DNA from: Babylonia areolata
Taxonomy: Eukaryota > Mollusca > Gastropoda > Neogastropoda > Buccinidae
Reading direction: 5' to 3'
Length of the DNA: 64,000 bases
Assembly (NCBI RefSeq): GCF_041734735.1
Contig: NC_134879.1
Span: 1,850,320 to 1,914,319 of the forward strand
Part shown: positions 1-13,700 of the stretch, one piece after another
How the letters are laid out: every line of letters starts with the position of its first letter
Position numbering within the stretch: the first letter of the stretch is position 1
Made by a program: the position numbers and the translations under genes
Notes under the pieces: model-generated
Database searches by the model: none
What the model saw: the letters and a program-made list of their open reading frames with translations, nothing else
What the model was told of the DNA's origin: nothing

Positions 1-74
1 TTTTTATACTAAATACTGGTAATAGTAATATTCTTAGTCCAGTAGTTTTGTCAGCAATTACTTTGTACTGACTA

Positions 75-1130
75 GCCGCCGTGGCAAAGTGGTTAGTGTC
101 ACAGACTGACGGCTTGGACTCGTTGGAGTATGCGTGTTCAGCTCCCAGCAGAGGTGGGTTTTTTCAGCCTGCAGCTGGCTCCTACCCGGAGTTTACGCTA
201 TGGGCATAAATGGGAAAACTGGGACCAAACAGTCAAGTATCATCACATCATGGATGTGTCTTTGGGTGTGTTGCTGTAATGACCTGACCAAAACTGCAAG
301 TATCATTATCTTTCAGGCCTGGTGAACGCCAGGGTACCATTGACAGGAAGTATAGAGTACAGCCTTGTCACTTAGTCCTAAACCTAATTGGACCTCCACT
401 GCAGCATAGTCATTATCTGTAAATGGAAAATTGTCCCATATTGTCTGGCCTTTCATGCCCTGCTCTCATGGTGACTTCAGTTTCGATACCTCTCTACTTC
501 AGTGCTTGTGATGAGTCCTGTCAAGGTCTGAAGTATTGGCCTGTTCATGGGGGACTGTCGATGGAGGGACATGGTGGCTGTCTCCACTCTGGGGGGGACG
601 CTCACACAGTCTGGCACCACAACTAAGCCATTATTGTCATTAGTAGGGGGATTGGTAGGCAGTGTCCTGAGTACGGGTACATTAACTCACTCAGTACGGC
701 CAGTCCTCTCTTCTCCTCTACACAGACACCTCGGATGTCCAGTGGGTGTCTGAATGACCCAACCTTTAGCTTCCGTCATCAGAATTGTGGTATTCTTTGT
801 CAACATTCACCTCTTCAGTATAAGAGCCTTCTGCTTGCAATATTTTGATGGTGGTAATTGGGGTGAAACGCTGTTAACATTGTCTCTTTCGCCGTTCGAA
901 TGGAGAGAGTTAAATCAGAACAGGCACTACTGAACACCACCAAAGTGACTCAGCCGCAGTGCAAGGTGTCCTTTGGTGTGTGGCCTCCTGGCGACCTACA
1001 ATGGCTCCCTGTGGATGCTGACGCTGGGACTGCAAGAGACAAAGCCGGGTATGGCCGTGTGTGGGGGATTCAGAATGAGCGATGTGGGAGTAATGCCATT
1101 GAAACCGTGCAGATGATGGGGCAGTAAGTT
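75..1130 (+). mobile_element. Repeat H copy 1, tRNA-like head, with MITE D inside
   Basis: TGGCAAAGTGG at about 82-92 fits an RNA polymerase III A box and GTTCAGCTCC at about 135-144 a weak B box, suggesting a tRNA-derived head. The downstream body (about 610-681 and 914-1130) is shared with 11190-11400 and 13801-13872. Whether the head and the long body are one element is inferred from adjacency only. Confidence 0.5.
682..913 (+). mobile_element. MITE D copy 1 (TTAA target)
   Basis: About 224 bp from CTCACTCAGTACGG to the near-inverse CCGTTCGTATGGAGAG, flanked on both sides by TTAA. The empty site is visible in repeat H copy 2 near 11243. Non-coding; a non-autonomous DNA transposon. Confidence 0.85.
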
Positions 1131-1287
1131 TAAAAAAAAACAACTTGATATAGATGTAATTTAACAGTTTGATTATAATTCATGTGGACAGCTAAGCTGC
1201 ATGGTACACTTTACGGACCATCAGGCATGGAGCATAAACGTTTTAATCATCTTTTTTTCTGTTTGTCTACCCCTTAAAAATTTGTGT

Positions 1288-1560
1288 AGTTAAGAATAAG
1301 AATAAGAATCACTTTATTATCTCCTACTGGAGAAATTTGGTCAGGTGCATTATCACAACATAGACAAGTAAACAACATGGGGAGCATAACTGTAAAAGTC
1401 AACAACAGCTTTTACGAATATTACGAAGACACAAATGTAAAAAATATCACATACACCGTTTCATACATACATCCACACACTGCAGGTAATAACTAGTATT
1501 CTTAATGTAAAAACAGAAAGAATTAAAACACATTATTTTGAATATATTGGAAAAACAAGA
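1288..1560 (+). mobile_element. Probable LINE/SINE 3'-end fragment with GAATAA repeats
   Basis: Short AAGAAT repeats followed by 'cactttattatctcctact' and AT-rich sequence look like a retroposon 3' end in antisense. No coding part and no second copy in this window, so this is only a weak call. Confidence 0.3.
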
Positions 1561-1781
1561 AGTATAACCTCTTGTGAACATGTATTTTTATAATCATTGT
1601 GATTGTGTGTGTTGCAGATGGAGATTGTTATGCTCTAACTCAATCACAGTCTTACTATGCACATCACTCTTGTCAGGAAAATGTGAACTTTCAAAGCCGT
1701 CACTTGAGACTGCATTGCTGTCTGGAGATAGATCACTCTTTAAACTGACTTTACTATACACCACATTCGCTGTTCAGAATC

Positions 1782-4700
1782 ATGGAGACATCAAGTGAGC
1801 AGGCTGTTGCAGAACCAGCACACGTAGATTCCCATTCCAGTGAAAATGAAAAGGCAAAGACTTCAAACGGGGAGGAAGCCGTGGACGAAAATGTCACCAG
1901 TGAGGGTGAGGACTGTACAGAAAAGGAGAAATCTGTGACAGCTGAAGAATTTGAAAAAGATGAAGACACTACGGGCAAAGAAGACAGTGCAGCCGCCATC
2001 AAAGATTCTGCAAAAAGTGTAGCTGTAGGAAAGGAGGGTGTTGGCACCAACGGCACGCATACTGCTGTGGAAGCAGACTGCAGTCCAGTGGGTTCAGGGG
2101 ATTGTGTGGTCGAGTCTGGAATTGAGATGGATCTGTCTGACGGTAACTCATCTTTTGTTGTTGGGCTGGTTTGTTTGTTGTTGTTTTTTGGGGGGTGTTG
2201 TTTTTGTTGTTGTTTTTATTAGTTTAGTTCACTCACTTTCTTTCTTGTTTTGTTTTTTTTTTCAGCTCCTGTTCTTTCTATCTTCTGATTGCTTAAAAGT
2301 GATCATATGTGTATGTGTGTGTGTGTATCGTTTTGCGTGCATGTGTATTTGAATACACAACTTTAAATCAATGCTGCTTATGCTACCAATTCAGCTAGGA
2401 CACGGGTAAATAAAAGATTCATTGGATCTGGAACAAACCCAGACACTTCCTCAAAAACAATGTAGTTGTGTTATGTATGATTATGTCCATGTCCTTGTAC
2501 CCATTTTGGAAGACGACCTTAGGTACATGTGGTAGTGTTGAGTATCCATGCACCCTTTTCAGCAGAAGAGCTAAGGTACATACTGTAGCGCTGTGTATCC
2601 ACGTAACGATTTCAAAAGAAGAGGCAAGACACATGTGGTTATATCCATGCACCCATTTCAGTATTATGTATCCACGTACCCTGAAAGTCTCTGAAAGTCT
2701 CTCTGAAAGCGTTTGATATCAACCCTGACTCCTGGGAGGAATCTGCAGTGTTCCGTGACAAATGGCGCGCTGCTGTGCACAAAGGCGCCAAGTTGTGCAA
2801 GGCCAACAGGACTGCTGCAGCTGTTCAGAAGAGGCAGGCCAGAAAGTCACGGGCAAACAAGCTCCCTGACAATGATATGCCTGTCTGTGTCTGCCCCAAC
2901 TGTCAGCGAACATTTCGTGCGCAGATTGGACTATTCAGCCATCTGCGCATTCACAGATAGATTCATGAGCATCCTCCCCCCACCCCCACCCCACCACCAC
3001 CCTCCCCCCATCCCCCAGCTGGATGACAACGATGGTCATCATCGATCTCGATGGACACACCACCACCATCCATGTACCCATTTCAAAAGAAGTCTTACGG
3101 TACATGTGATGGTGTTATTTTTCTATGTCTTTCCATTTCAGAAGAAGACCTGGGAGACACCTCAGGGCTCAACGCAGAAGAGAGGAACCAGCTGTTCGCC
3201 CGTGGTCTGTCCCACGAGAAGGGGGGCAGGCGAGAGGTGGCGCTGAAGTGTTACCTGGGCTGCCTGTCTGGCCTGTCCAAGGACACCCGCTTTGTTCTGC
3301 TGCCACAGTGCCTGAGAAATGTGAGGGATGGAGAGTTGGTTGGTTTTTCTTCTTCTTCTTCTTCTGCTTCTTCTTCTTCTTCTTCTTCTTCTTCTTCTTC
3401 TTCTTCTTCTTCTTCTTCTGCTTCTTCTTCTTCTTCTTCTTCTTCTTCTTCTTCTTCTTCTGCGTTCGTGGGCTTCAACTCCCACGTTCACTCGTATATA
3501 CGCGAGTGGGCTTTTTACATGTATGACCGTTTTTACCCCGCCATGTAGGCAGCCATATTCCGCTTTCGGGGGCGTGCATGCTGGGTATGTTCTTGTTTCC
3601 ATAACCCACCGAACGCTGACATGGATTACAGGATCTTTAACGTGCGTATTTGATCTTATGCTTGCGTATACACACAAAGGGGGTTCAGGCACTGGCAGGT
3701 CTGCACATATGTTGACCTGGGAGATCGTAAAAATCTCCACCCTTTACCCACCTGGCGCCGTCACCTTGATTCGAACCCGGGACCCTCAGATCAAAAGTCC
3801 AACGCTTTAACCATTCGGCTATGGCGCCTGTCCGTTGGTTGGTTGGCTTGCATGGTTCTACATTCTGTGTGCATTGATAATTTTCCCCAAGTAATTGCCC
3901 TTCAGTTTAGAAATGTAAGGTTGTAATATATTTTTTCAGGGTTTGTTGTTGTTTTATACTGTGGTGTGTGTATGTGAGTGTGACTGTGTATACTGCATGT
4001 GTGTGTGTGTGTGTGTGTGCCAGAAAATCTGTGATAGAAATATAGAAAATAATGAAATGGATGAAGATGTGATCTGTTCATTTACAAAGACTTTTATGTG
4101 TCTGTTAGATATATGTCTGATTTCTGGTCAATATACTTAAGAACAATTTTCTCTTTCAGATAGCGGAAATCTACTACCAGAACCAAGAATGTATCCTTTC
4201 AGCTCTTGACAGAGCACAAATCTGTTTAATTTAAATCTTTATTTACTTTTTTTTTCTTTTTAATGGAAAGAGACAAAACCAGACAAAATGAAAATGTGCT
4301 ATCTAATCTTTGAAACAGTGCACAGTGTCATTTGTAACTTGCACAAAATGTCACTAAAGATATGCATTGCTGTATCTCTTCATTTCTCTTGTGAAATCCC
4401 AGACACGCTACAGTCCAAAACACTTATTTAATTACACATACTTAACCGTGACCCACTAGTGCAGACTCCAGCAGGGGTCTGACATTCCTGTCCTGTGCAA
4501 ACTACTATCCGCCTATGCGGAGAAAACGAAAGTAGCTACGGCCGATAACCTCCTGGAAGTAGGTAACCTCCCCTTTTTCCCGCTAGCTAGCACCCTCTTT
4601 TTCCGGCAGCCATCATGACTCCTGTTCCTGTGCTCTTCATACGGCTAAGTTTTTTTGTATTTTCTGTCTGTCTGTCGATTCTCTGGCATTCTTGTTTTTT

Positions 4701-7700
4701 GTCAAATTATGTCTCCAACCAGGTCACATAATTATATAGCTCAATTGGGCGATCGCGCTAAAATTAAGGCGCGATCGCAATCGATTCACTGACACTCTGG
4801 GCCCTCTACTCCTGGCCCTCTCAACAACGCCAACCCACCGCCTCCTCCAGTCCAAAACACTAACTTGCCTTCCATGTCATATAACTCAGATGACAACTGT
4901 GAACTGTACGTACATCTGGCTCAACAGTGGCAGTCCTGGGGTTAATGTTCTCATTGCCTTTGTACCGAAGGTATAGGATCAATCATTCAGACTCAGTTCG
5001 TTCCAAATCAATTCGTTCAGCTTTTTTGTGTATTCCATTATTTGGTTGGCACTGATAAATATTTTATATACATAGAGAGAGAGATCTTGTTTTAGAAAGT
5101 GAATATATTTGTTAGCCCACATTTGAGATGAAATGATTTATTTCTCCTTAACAGTAGTTCAGTCGACAAAGCAATACACTTCATACAGGCAGAAAAGCTG
5201 TATTACGAAAATGCGTTGATCAACACTGAGGAAATTCAAAAGAAACTGGGTAAGAGTTTTAGCTGAAAAGAAACTGGGTAAGATTGTTCAGCACTGCATG
5301 ACCTGCAGCACGTGTCACAAGCTTGTCATTTACGTGGTTGTCTAGCAGAGCACTTTGTGATTCTTTGCTGTTGGTCACCAGGTGATCAAATCAAGTTTAC
5401 CACGGTTGTCGTCTGCTGTTTTGGAGAGTACTGACGGGAGTGTGACAATACCACAAACTGTTCTAACTAGTTTGTCCTGCATTACAAATCAAGAGTAGTC
5501 CTTTTTTTTTCTTTTTCTTTTTTGTGCTGGAAACAGAGGTATGTTTTGTAGTTTTCTTCAGTTTAACGTCTTTCCACATTTTATTAGGGTATTTGGGGAG
5601 AGGTTTGGGGGGGGGGGGGGGGGGTGGAATGGGAGGGAGAAGGGGGTAGGGGGTATGGATATGTGTAGTGTTTGTGAACAGTTTATGTCAGACTGTATAA
5701 AAAATTAAAAAAAATTTTAAGATAACTTTTTGGTGTGCGAAAATGGCAGGGAAAAAAACACGCAACATTTATCCAGAGTTTGCTGTGATGTTTCAGAGGA
5801 GCTGACAACAGGGCAGGGAAGAAAAAAACACCCAACATTTATCCAGAGTTTGCTGTGATGTTTCAGAGGAGCTGACAACAGGGCAGGGGGGGGGGGGGGG
5901 GGACCCAACATTTATCCAGAGTTTGTTGTGATGTTTCAGAGTAGCTGACAACAGGGCAGGGGGGAAAAAAAAAAAACACCCCAACATTTATCCAGAGTTT
6001 GCTATGTTTCAGAGCAACACCAACATTTATCCAGAGTTTGCTGTGATGTTTCAGAGGAGCTGACAACAGGGCAGGGGGGGGAAACACCCTACATTTATCC
6101 AGAGTTTGCTGTGATGTTTCAGAGGAGCTGACAACAGGGCGGGGGGGGGGAAACACCCTACATTTATCCAGAGTTTGCTGTGATGTTTCAGAGGAGCTGA
6201 CAACAGGGTAGGGGGGAAAAAAACACCCCAACATTTATCCAGAGTTTGCTATGTTTCAGAGCAACACCAACATTTATCCAGAGTTTGCTGTGATGTTTCA
6301 GAGGAGTTGACAACAGGGCGGGAGGGGGGGGGGAAACACCCTACATTTATCCAGAGTTTGCTGTGATGTTTCAGAGGAGTTGACAACAGGGCGGGGGGGG
6401 GGAACACCCTACATTTATCCAGAGTTTGCTGTGATGTTTCAGAGGAGCTGACAACAGGGCGGGGGGGGGGGGGAACACCCTACATTTATCCAGAGTTTGC
6501 TGTGATGTTTCAGAGGAGTTGACAACAGGGCGGGGGGGGGAAACACCCTACATTTATCCAGAGTTTGCTGTGATGTTTCAGAGGAGCTGACAACAGGGCG
6601 GGGGGGGGGGAACACCCTACATTTATCCAGAGTTTGCTGTGATGTTTCAGAGGAGTTGACAACAGGGCGGGGGGGGGGGACACCCTACATTTATCCAGAG
6701 TTTGCTGTGATGTTTCAGAGGAGTTGACAACAGGGCGGGGGGGGGGAACACCCTACATTTATCCAGAGTTTGCTGTGATGTTTCAGAGGAGCTGACAACA
6801 GGGCGGGGGGGGGAAACACCCTACATTTATCCAGAGTTTGCTGTGATGTTTCAGAGGAGTTGACAACAGGGCGGGGGGGGGGAACACCCTACATTTATCC
6901 AGAGTTTGCTGTGATGTTTCAGAGGAGCTGACAACAGGGCGGGGGGGGGAAACACCCTACATTTATCCAGAGTTTGCTGTGATGTTTCAGAGGAGCTGAC
7001 AACAGGGCAGGGGGAGCCAACTCACCCAGGGAGCGGGGAGCCTGACACCCAGGCCATGGAGACCTTGCGCGCCGAGGAGTACGAACACCTGGCCAGACTG
7101 TGCATGGACAAACAGCAGTTAGTTCCTTCGCCTTTTGGGGGGGGGGGTGTTGGGCTTTTCTTTTATGTGTGTGTGCTTTTTTTTTTTTTCCCCTCCCCCC
7201 ATGCAACGAAGATTCTTTTCTTCCAGAAGTTTACAACATAATTTCTTTTTTCTGCACAGTGGGATTCCATTCAAGAAATGAGGCAATAAGTAATACTGGA
7301 GACAAATAGAGGTCTTCAGCTTTAGGAGTTAACATGCGTACACTGTGTGTGTGGATTTAATGTAAGATCAAGACACGTGCGACACATCACAAACATGCGT
7401 CAAACATTATTAATCATCATTCTTTGTTGAGAACAGTGGTCATTTGGATGAATATTCCATGATAAAGAGGGCGCTAGCTAGCGGGACAAAGGGGAGGTTA
7501 CCTACTTCCGGGAGGTTATCGGCCGTAGTTGCTTTCGTTTTCTCCGCATAGGCGGATAGTAGTTTGCACAGGACAGGAATGTCAGACCCCTGCCGGAGTC
7601 TGCACTAGTTGGGTCACAGTAAGTATGTTATTTAAACGTAATTTTAGATAGAAAATTTCCTATTTGTGTTTTGTGTTAAATAGCACTGAAAGGTTAATGA

Positions 7701-10700
7701 AAATATTTACATTTTTAGTTATACAAACCACAATAAGATAAAGTACAGCTATTAGTTCCCAGGCCAGTACACAAATTATACCAGTCTACAAAAATTAGGT
7801 TGCAAAATTTTTCAGGGGGGGTTGCTCTTTTTACTTGAATGTATATGTTGAAATTGCTTTAACTGTGTCACCAACATCTGTGTGTTTACATTTTTCAGGC
7901 CAGAGCTTGCTTTGGAGTATGCTGGAAAGGTAAGAGACTACTTCTTCTTCTTCTTCTGCGCTCGTGGGCTGTAACTCCCACGTTCACTCGTATGCACACG
8001 AGTGGGCTTTTACGTGTATGACCATTTTTACCCCGCCTTGTAGGCAGCCATACTCCATTTTCGGGGGTGTGCATGCTGGGTATGTTCTTGTTTCCATAAC
8101 CCACCCAACGCTGACATGGATTACAGGATCTTTAATGTGCGTATTTGATCTTCTGTTTGCATATACACACGAAGGGGGTTCAGGCACTGGCAGGTCTGCA
8201 CATATGTTGGCCTGGGAGATCGTAAAAATCTCCACCCTTTACCCACCAGGCGCTGTCACCGTGATTCAAACCTGGGACCCTCAGATTGAAAGTCCAGCGC
8301 TTTAACCATTCAACTATTGCACCCGTCATTATTTGAAATGACGTGGTGGTTTCAGTACTTTGGTAAATTATGGAGTACTTTGCTGTCACAGAAACTGGGA
8401 TGTTTAGCTAGGTGTCTAGGTGGAGTTTTTGTGTTGGTTTTTTTTTTTGTTAGTTGTTGTTTTGTTTTTGTTTTCTTTTCTTTTTTTGTGATGTATGTGA
8501 TGCTTGTGATTTTCAGTGCACAAAGCTGAGGCAACAGCTGTTTGGTCAGCACCATCCCAAAACTCAAGAAAGCTTGGAATTCTTTTCCTCCTTGTATGCT
8601 GAAGTGGGCAAACATCAGTACAATGGTATGTTGTGCTTCTGCATATAGATACATATATTTTCATACATACATACATACATATGAATAAAGTGGAGTGATG
8701 GCCTAGAGGTAACGCGTCCGCCTAGGAAGCGAGAGAGAATCTGAGCGCGCTCGTTCGAATCACGGCTCAGCCGCCGATATTTTCTCCCCCTCCACTAGAC
8801 CTTGAGTGGTGGTCTGGACGCTAGTCATTCGGATGAGATGATAAACCGAGGTCCCGTGTGCAGCATGCACTTAGCGCACGTAAAAGAACCCACGGCAACA
8901 AAAGGGTTGTTCCTGTCAAAATTCTGTAGAAAAATCCACTTCGATAGGAAAAAAAAATAAAACTGCACGCAGGAAAAAATACAAAAAAAAATGGGTGGTG
9001 CTGTAGTGTAGCGACGCGCTCTCCCTGGGGAGAGCAGCCCGAACTTCGCACAGAGAAATCTGTTGTGATAAAAAGAAATGCAAATACAAAATAACACTGC
9101 ACTGTGGTGAGGAGAGCAGAGAAATCTGTTGTGACCACACACAAAAAAGTGACACACACAATACCTAACCTAAAATTAAGGTATCAACAAGAGAGGCAAG
9201 GCCTTCAAGACTCGTGATAAATTAAGTCCCCTAGCATTAATTACAGAGTAATTTCCCTTTTTTTACTATCTGCACCAAAACGTTTGCAAAATAAATAAAA
9301 ATTCCATACTTAGCAAAAGAAGTTCCTGTTTGAACAAAAAATGATCATAATGACTCCTCTTGTTGTTGTGTCAGAATAAGAGGTCAAAGTGCCAAGTTTA
9401 GAGGATACAAAAAATATAAATATAACAGTAAATGCAGTTTGCATATAATTAGGCTTCTTTTTTTCTTTTTTTTGTGCCCATCCCAGAGGTGCAATATTGT
9501 TTTAAACAAGATGACTGGAAAGAACTGAATTTTTCCTATTTTTATGCCAAATTTGGTGTCAGCTGACAAAGTATTTGCAGAGAAAATGTCAATGTTAAAG
9601 TTTACCACGGACACACACACACACACACACACACAGACAACCGAACACCGGGTTAAAACACAGACTCACTTTGTTTACACAAGTGAGTCAAAAAACAAAA
9701 ACAAAACAAAAAAACCAATGTAGTAAGTATGTCCCATGCTGTCCACAGATTCCATGCAGAACCTGAGCAGCCCGACAACAGAGAGCGACACGGTGCCAGT
9801 GGTCACAGACAGTGAGGGCTCCACCCCCTCCACCCCCACCGGTGACGGCACCCCTGTGTCCATTCTCAGGCATCGGAAAAACTCTGGTAAATCAAGGGGA
9901 CCCCGAGTCGAATCGAGTACATAGAATGTAAGAATACAATAAACACAAGCCGCATGCAGCAAAATAAGGCCAAATGAATACGCTTAATAGTCAAAAAAAA
10001 AAGCGTAAGACAAGACAGAGCGTAAACCTGACAAGATGGCGTGGAGAGCCTTGGCCAAGGAATGATTCAGCGCTTATAGCTTTTAGAGGCGTTTGATTGG
10101 CTAAGAGCGGACCGGGCAAGACGGCTCATCTTTTCACTGTTAGCCGCGTGAAATTTGGCCAAGCAGAGCAAACCGATAGGCCTAGTTTGCATCAGTTTGA
10201 CATGGTAAGTATGTGTATCACCAAACATGGAGTATACCGTAAAGTTCAGTCTATAAGTCGCGACTTTTTGCCCCAGCTTCAACCTCTGCGGCTTATACAA
10301 TGAAGCGGCTTATTTGCGGATTTTAACGATCCCAGGAGTGTCACGTTCTCGTCTATTCTTAGCTGCCCTTCAACTCACCAAAATCATGATTTCTGTCCAT
10401 GAATTTTTGGATGAGCTTCAGGATAGTGTGCTAACTGTTCACATTTTATAAATCAAATCCGCACACATTAAAGCCTTCAGATCAGCATTCAGTTCTACTC
10501 TGCTCAAGCATACACCCTCATCATGCTGAAAACGTGACGTTATGCCTATGATGCGGCCTTCAAATTGAAGGCGATCGACCTAGCAGACGACAGTGCAAGT
10601 GACAAACCAGCAGCGACCTCTACCTTCATGGTCATGAAGTGAAAGCGAGGCTGAAGTCAGTGACAAGATGGTGGAGGAAGCTGTGCTGGTTCTCTTCAAC

Positions 10701-13700
10701 TCGGACACTGAAGACGAAGATTTTAGTGGATTCAGTGAGCAGGATGACTTTGAATAAATGTGACTATCCCTAAATTATGGATCTTCTTTGCGTTGTGTTT
10801 ATTTATTATTTTTTTGCGGCACTCGCAGTATTTTCGCTTGCTTTTCTTTGTGTTATTCCCGCTTGTGTTTATTTCATAACCTACAGTATCGACAGCTTTT
10901 CTGTCGTATCAGTATGTGTTCCGGTACTGGAAATAAGTGCGGCTTATAAACCGGTGTGGCTTATGTATGTATAAAGTTCAACTTTTTCCAAAATTTAGTG
11001 GGTGCGGCTTATATACCAGTGCGCTCAATAGACCGAACTTTACGGTAATACAAACTCCTCCTATTGCGCTGTTTCACAGTCGTTACCTTATTTCTTTATT
11101 CTGTCCATTTGTGTTTGATGATGTTGTTTCTCTCTCTGTCACACCTTCCCATGCCCCCGGTCTCTTCTTTGTTTTTCGGGCTCAGCGATTGAGCACTTGT
11201 TTTCATCAGTAGGGGGCCTAGTAGATGGTGTCCTAAGCACATTAAATGAAAACACCACCAAAGTGACTCAGCATCAGTACAGGGTCTCCTCTGGTGTGAT
11301 GCTTCTTGGCAACCTAACAGAAGTACTTGCCTATGGACTACCAACGCTGGTTCTGCAACAGACAAAACCGGGTATTGCTGTGTGATGGGAACTCGGAATC
11401 TTCTTCTTCTTCTTCCTCGTTCGCCTCCCATTAGATAAGCAGCTCAGTGTCCTTGATGAAGGCTGCCGTCCGTCACAGCTCCTCCAGGGTGCCGTACAGT
11501 TTGGCTTCCACTGCTGTCGGTGTTGGCCAGTACTTCCTCCTGGATGCTGCATGCGTCCTACAGTCTTGAAGGATGTGGTCGGTTGTCACTGGTCCCTCAC
11601 CACAAGGGCACTCTCCACTCTGTCCAATGCCAAATGTTGTGTGCATGTGGTGGAGCAGGCAGTTGTGTCCAGATCTCAGGCGGAAGATCTTGACCTGTTC
11701 CCGTCGTTCCAGCAAATGGTATCTGTCTTCTGGGTTATATTTGGGGTGCTGGAGGCGCCACTTTATTCCTTGCTGTGCCTTGATGATTGTCTTGATTTCA
11801 TCGTATGACACCAGTTTGTTGGCCTGCTCCTTCTGTGCACCGTCTTTTGCCAGAATGTCCGCTTTTTCGTTGCCTCTGATGCCACAGTGTGCAGGTACCC
11901 ATTGTATCACCACTTTCTCCACTCTGGCACTCAGGGCAACAAGGGCTGAAGTGAGATGGTTCTGTTCTTTGCAGCAGGAGTTCTTGAGGGCTTGGAGTAC
12001 GGAGAGAACACCACCACCTGCCCTGTTGTTCTTGTTGAGTTCTGCGAGACTGTTGTGGCTGCCTCACAGAGGGCTTCTCGCTCAGCTTGGAAGTTGGTGG
12101 AGTATTTTCCTGCTGGGATTGCAATTTCTTCATCTCCGTCTTTGTATCAGAGGAAGATTCCAGTTCCACCATCCCTTGTTGCTTCTGTGGCGGAGCCATC
12201 TGTAAAGACATGGGTCCAGTCTTCCTGGGGGTACTGGTTGCAGATGTACTCCATGGCCAGGGCCTTCCTTTGGGTGTCTGACTGTGTTCCTCTCTTTTCC
12301 ACTCTGGGAATGCTGGTGACGACTGTTGGGAACACCTGCCTCTTCCAAGATGGGTGGGTGACATTTGCCGGGATAGGCTTTGCTTCGTGTTCCATCAAGA
12401 CTGGGGTTTGTCTTTCAAGGCGTCTTGACTGGTGGATGAAGCTGCCTCTGTTCAGCCGGCTCTTGGTGGGTCTGCTCATTCTGTTGTTCATTGGATGGTT
12501 TTCAAGGCGTTTGAATTTTGCTGCCTGGATGAGGATCTTTGTGTCTCTTCTGTCCTCCAATGACTGTAGCCCAGTGGTCTCCTCCATCTTCAGGATTGGG
12601 GTGGATCTCATGGCGCTAGTTATGACACGTTGAGCTTGGTTCTGTATCATGATGAGATAGTCGAGGTTAGACTTTGCAGCTGATGCCCATGCTGATGTCC
12701 CGTACTCAACTACAGGTCGGACTCTCTTTAGGATACGTTCATCAGCCCCCCAGTTTGTCCCTGCAAGTTTCTTCATGATCGCCAGTCTCAGCTTGGCCCT
12801 GCTACAGCATCTGGTGATCTGCTGTTTCCAAGTGTGCCTGCGGTCAAAGGTCACTCCCAGGTAGGTAGGTGTGGGTTCCTCTGCAAGCCTTTGGTTGTTC
12901 AGTGTCAGTTTCGCCTCTTGCTTCTTGCTGGATAGGCTGAAGACTGTGTAGGTTGTTTTGCTTGAGTTGACAGAGACAAGCCATTCCTTGGTCCAGTTGC
13001 TGATCTTGTTGAGCGCAGTCTGGAGGCGTACCTGTGCTGTAGTGGTGTACTCTTCAGAGCACCAGAGTACCAGGTCATCTGCGTAGATCGCTCCTCTGAC
13101 CCCTCTTGGCAGTTCTCTGACGATGTCATCTATGAAGATGAGGAACAGCGTCGGCGAAAGGACTCCTCCTTGTGGTACTCCCTGTCTCAGCACCTTCTTC
13201 TTGCTCTTCTGGCTCTGAATCTTGACTCGGGCTTGGCGGTTGTGTAGGTACTGCCTGATCCAGGTGTACATCCTCCTAGACACACCACATCGCCGTAGTT
13301 TGAGCCTGAGTCCGTCCTTCCAGACTTTGTCGAACGCCTTCTCCATGTCAATCCAGACAGCAAGCGTGTTCTTCTTTTCTTGGAATGCGTCCTCAATGCT
13401 TTGAGCGATGAATGTGATCTGGTCTTCTATTGATCTGTGTTGGCGAAAGCCTGCCCACACGTGTTCAGCGCTTGACGTTTAGTTCATCCGAGGAGAGAAC
13501 TTGACCCAGCATTCAACTCAGGAGGGAAAGGCGCCACCTAAAAATAACACGCTACTGCGGGAAGGGTTAGAGCTTTAACTTGGAAGAACTGAGAGCACAA
13601 AACGCCGTTATCAGCTGTTGGGAGGGAGAAAGACCAGTGTGCTGTTCCGCACGATGGCAGCGGCCACAGGGAGAAAACAACACCTCTTCATTAACTTTTG

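Noticed and set aside
3162-3810. Poly-Glu, poly-Arg, poly-Leu, poly-Ser and poly-Phe frames
   Set aside because: They read the (TTC)n tail of SINE-A copy 1 in different phases.
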